Of a DNA stretch of 5,568 nt, positions 4,808-5,568 are shown piece by piece. Made by a program: the position numbers and the translations under genes. Below the pieces are notes generated by a model that was not told where the DNA came from, did no database searches, and saw only the letters and a program-made list of their open reading frames with translations. Positions within the stretch are counted from its first letter, which is position 1, and each line of letters opens with the position of its first letter. The stretch is from Pedobacter sp. (GTDB lineage: Bacteria > Bacteroidota > Bacteroidia > Sphingobacteriales > Sphingobacteriaceae): NCBI GenBank assembly GCA_028287885.1, contig JAQBOT010000005.1:1-5568 (forward strand), written 5' to 3'.

Positions 4808-5568
4808 CTACTTGTCAAAGACGCTCAAATTCCAGTTGTCCCTCCATTCGACCGACAAGTCGTCACCTTTGAACGAAATCGGCAGCCACAGATAGCGGCC
4901 ATCAATGGCATCTTTCGGTGTCCACTTATCTGCCATGAAAATAAAAGCATCTTTCTTGCCTGCTACCGGTAGAACATGTGTACTCTGACCACCATAGGTG
5001 AGTTCGGCAGCTGGTCCCTTGCAGGGATTGCCCTGATAAGTCCAAGGACCCCAGATTGATGTTGCCGAAAACCAGCGTGCCGCATTCGGGTCCCACCCAG
5101 TACATTCAGAACCAATCATGTAGTACTTGCCATTCCTTTTGAACAAAGCTGGAGCCTCAGTTTGATGACCTGCGTAGATCCGCACATACTTTCCAGTATG
5201 GCTGGTATAATCCGGGCTAAGTTCCGCCAGCTGTAAGGTTAAGTTCTCTTCTGAGCTAAAAACATGATAGGCTTTGCCGTCGTCATCAACAAATATGGTC
5301 ATATCCCGGGCCATTTGTCCGCCTGGTAGATCCCTGCAGAAGACGGTGTCCGTTTCAGATTTCGGATTGCTGCAGCTTACAAGATCTTGAGGATCTGAAC
5401 CCCTTGGATAAAAGGGCATCTTACCTGGATTTGGGCGATAGCTTTTAAGGTAAGTGTATGGGCCTCCAGGCTTGTCACTAGTTGCCACGCCAGACCGGGC
5501 TGCGCTGTATCCTTTTCCTGCAAGTTCCAGATGGAACCACATCACATATTTTCCGGTTAGCTTATTAT
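4808..5568 (-). CDS. glycoside hydrolase family 43 enzyme (5' partial)
   Basis: The frame is open to the window edge, giving 252 visible C-terminal residues. An internal GTG at 5545 is not the real start, because upstream codons (NKLTGKY) continue the family pattern. Residue numbers here count from the first full visible codon. GH43 enzymes are inverting five-bladed beta-propeller glycosidases acting on arabinose-, xylose- or galactose-containing glycans. Visible signatures are GKYVMWFH (5-12), the blade motif ARDMTIFVDDDGKAY (86-100) with the probable pKa-modulating D88, EENLTLQLAEL (106-116), and TEAPALFKRNGKYYM (136-150) with the probable general acid E137. CTGWDPNAA and GGQSTHV follow. 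The pattern resembles the exo-beta-1,3-galactanase-like branch (subfamilies 24/34), though the subfamily is uncertain. Any catalytic-base Asp and signal peptide would lie beyond the window. Four cysteines (65, 77, 155, 182) would suit disulfides in an exported enzyme. The protein ends at the catalytic domain, with no C-terminal carbohydrate-binding module. Confidence 0.88.
   Translation of the reverse strand, partial: NKLTGKYVMWFHLELAGKGYSAARSGVATSDKPGGPYTYLKSYRPNPGKMPFYPRGSDPQDLVSCSNPKSETDTVFCRDLPGGQMARDMTIFVDDDGKAYHVFSSEENLTLQLAELSPDYTSHTGKYVRIYAGHQTEAPALFKRNGKYYMIGSECTGWDPNAARWFSATSIWGPWTYQGNPCKGPAAELTYGGQSTHVLPVAGKKDAFIFMADKWTPKDAIDGRYLWLPISFKGDDLSVEWRDNWNLSVFDK

Noticed and set aside
4564..4872. 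102-codon + strand frame across the small acidic gene, the 15-bp repeats and the GH43 3' end
   Set aside because: It is antisense to two better-supported genes, and its repetitive Leu/Gln stretch simply translates the 15-bp repeats.

Overview
The window looks like chromosomal DNA from a Bacteroidota bacterium, most likely a Sphingobacteriaceae relative (Pedobacter or Mucilaginibacter type). The reasons are moderate-to-low GC, start codons without Shine-Dalgarno sequences, a TAnnTTTG-type -7 promoter box, and the gene content. That content is a COG1112-like SF1B helicase, a short PAS protein with a Bacteroidota-style 'QSH' histidine box, a small acidic disordered protein, and a GH43 glycosidase. 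This assignment is from recognition of sequence style, not from a database search.

Layout. Bases 1-120 hold the last 39 codons of an unidentified + strand gene. Bases 121-406 are non-coding and end in the probable promoter of a complete 636-aa SF1B (UPF1/IGHMBP2-like) helicase (407-2317, +). This gene runs convergently, with 31 bp between the stop codons, into a complete 350-aa WYL-domain transcriptional regulator (2349-3401, -). A 316-bp divergent intergenic region (3402-3717) follows. It holds a short palindrome close to the regulator start and a good + strand intrinsic terminator (3590-3619) that has no gene in front of it. Next is a 201-aa PAS protein with a histidine box but no ATPase domain (3718-4323, +). 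It shares a strong hairpin terminator (4340-4372) with a convergent 79-aa acidic disordered protein (4393-4632, -). A 175-bp gap with three near-identical 15-bp tandem repeats (4687-4731) separates this from the 3' end of a GH43 glycosidase gene (4808-5568, -), whose 5' part lies beyond the window.

How the genes relate. Gene orientation alternates, so almost every gene is its own transcription unit, and I see no operon tying them together. The helicase acts on nucleic acid, the WYL protein is a ligand-sensing regulator (possibly of itself or the divergent region), the PAS protein is a signalling module, and GH43 acts on galactan- or arabinose-type glycans outside the cytoplasm.

I do not see a convincing new multi-gene system. 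The items most worth a second look are the orphan terminator and hairpins upstream of the PAS gene (a candidate small RNA or attenuated leader), the kinase-less PAS/H-box protein, the conserved-looking tail of the disordered protein, and the 15-bp repeat tract.
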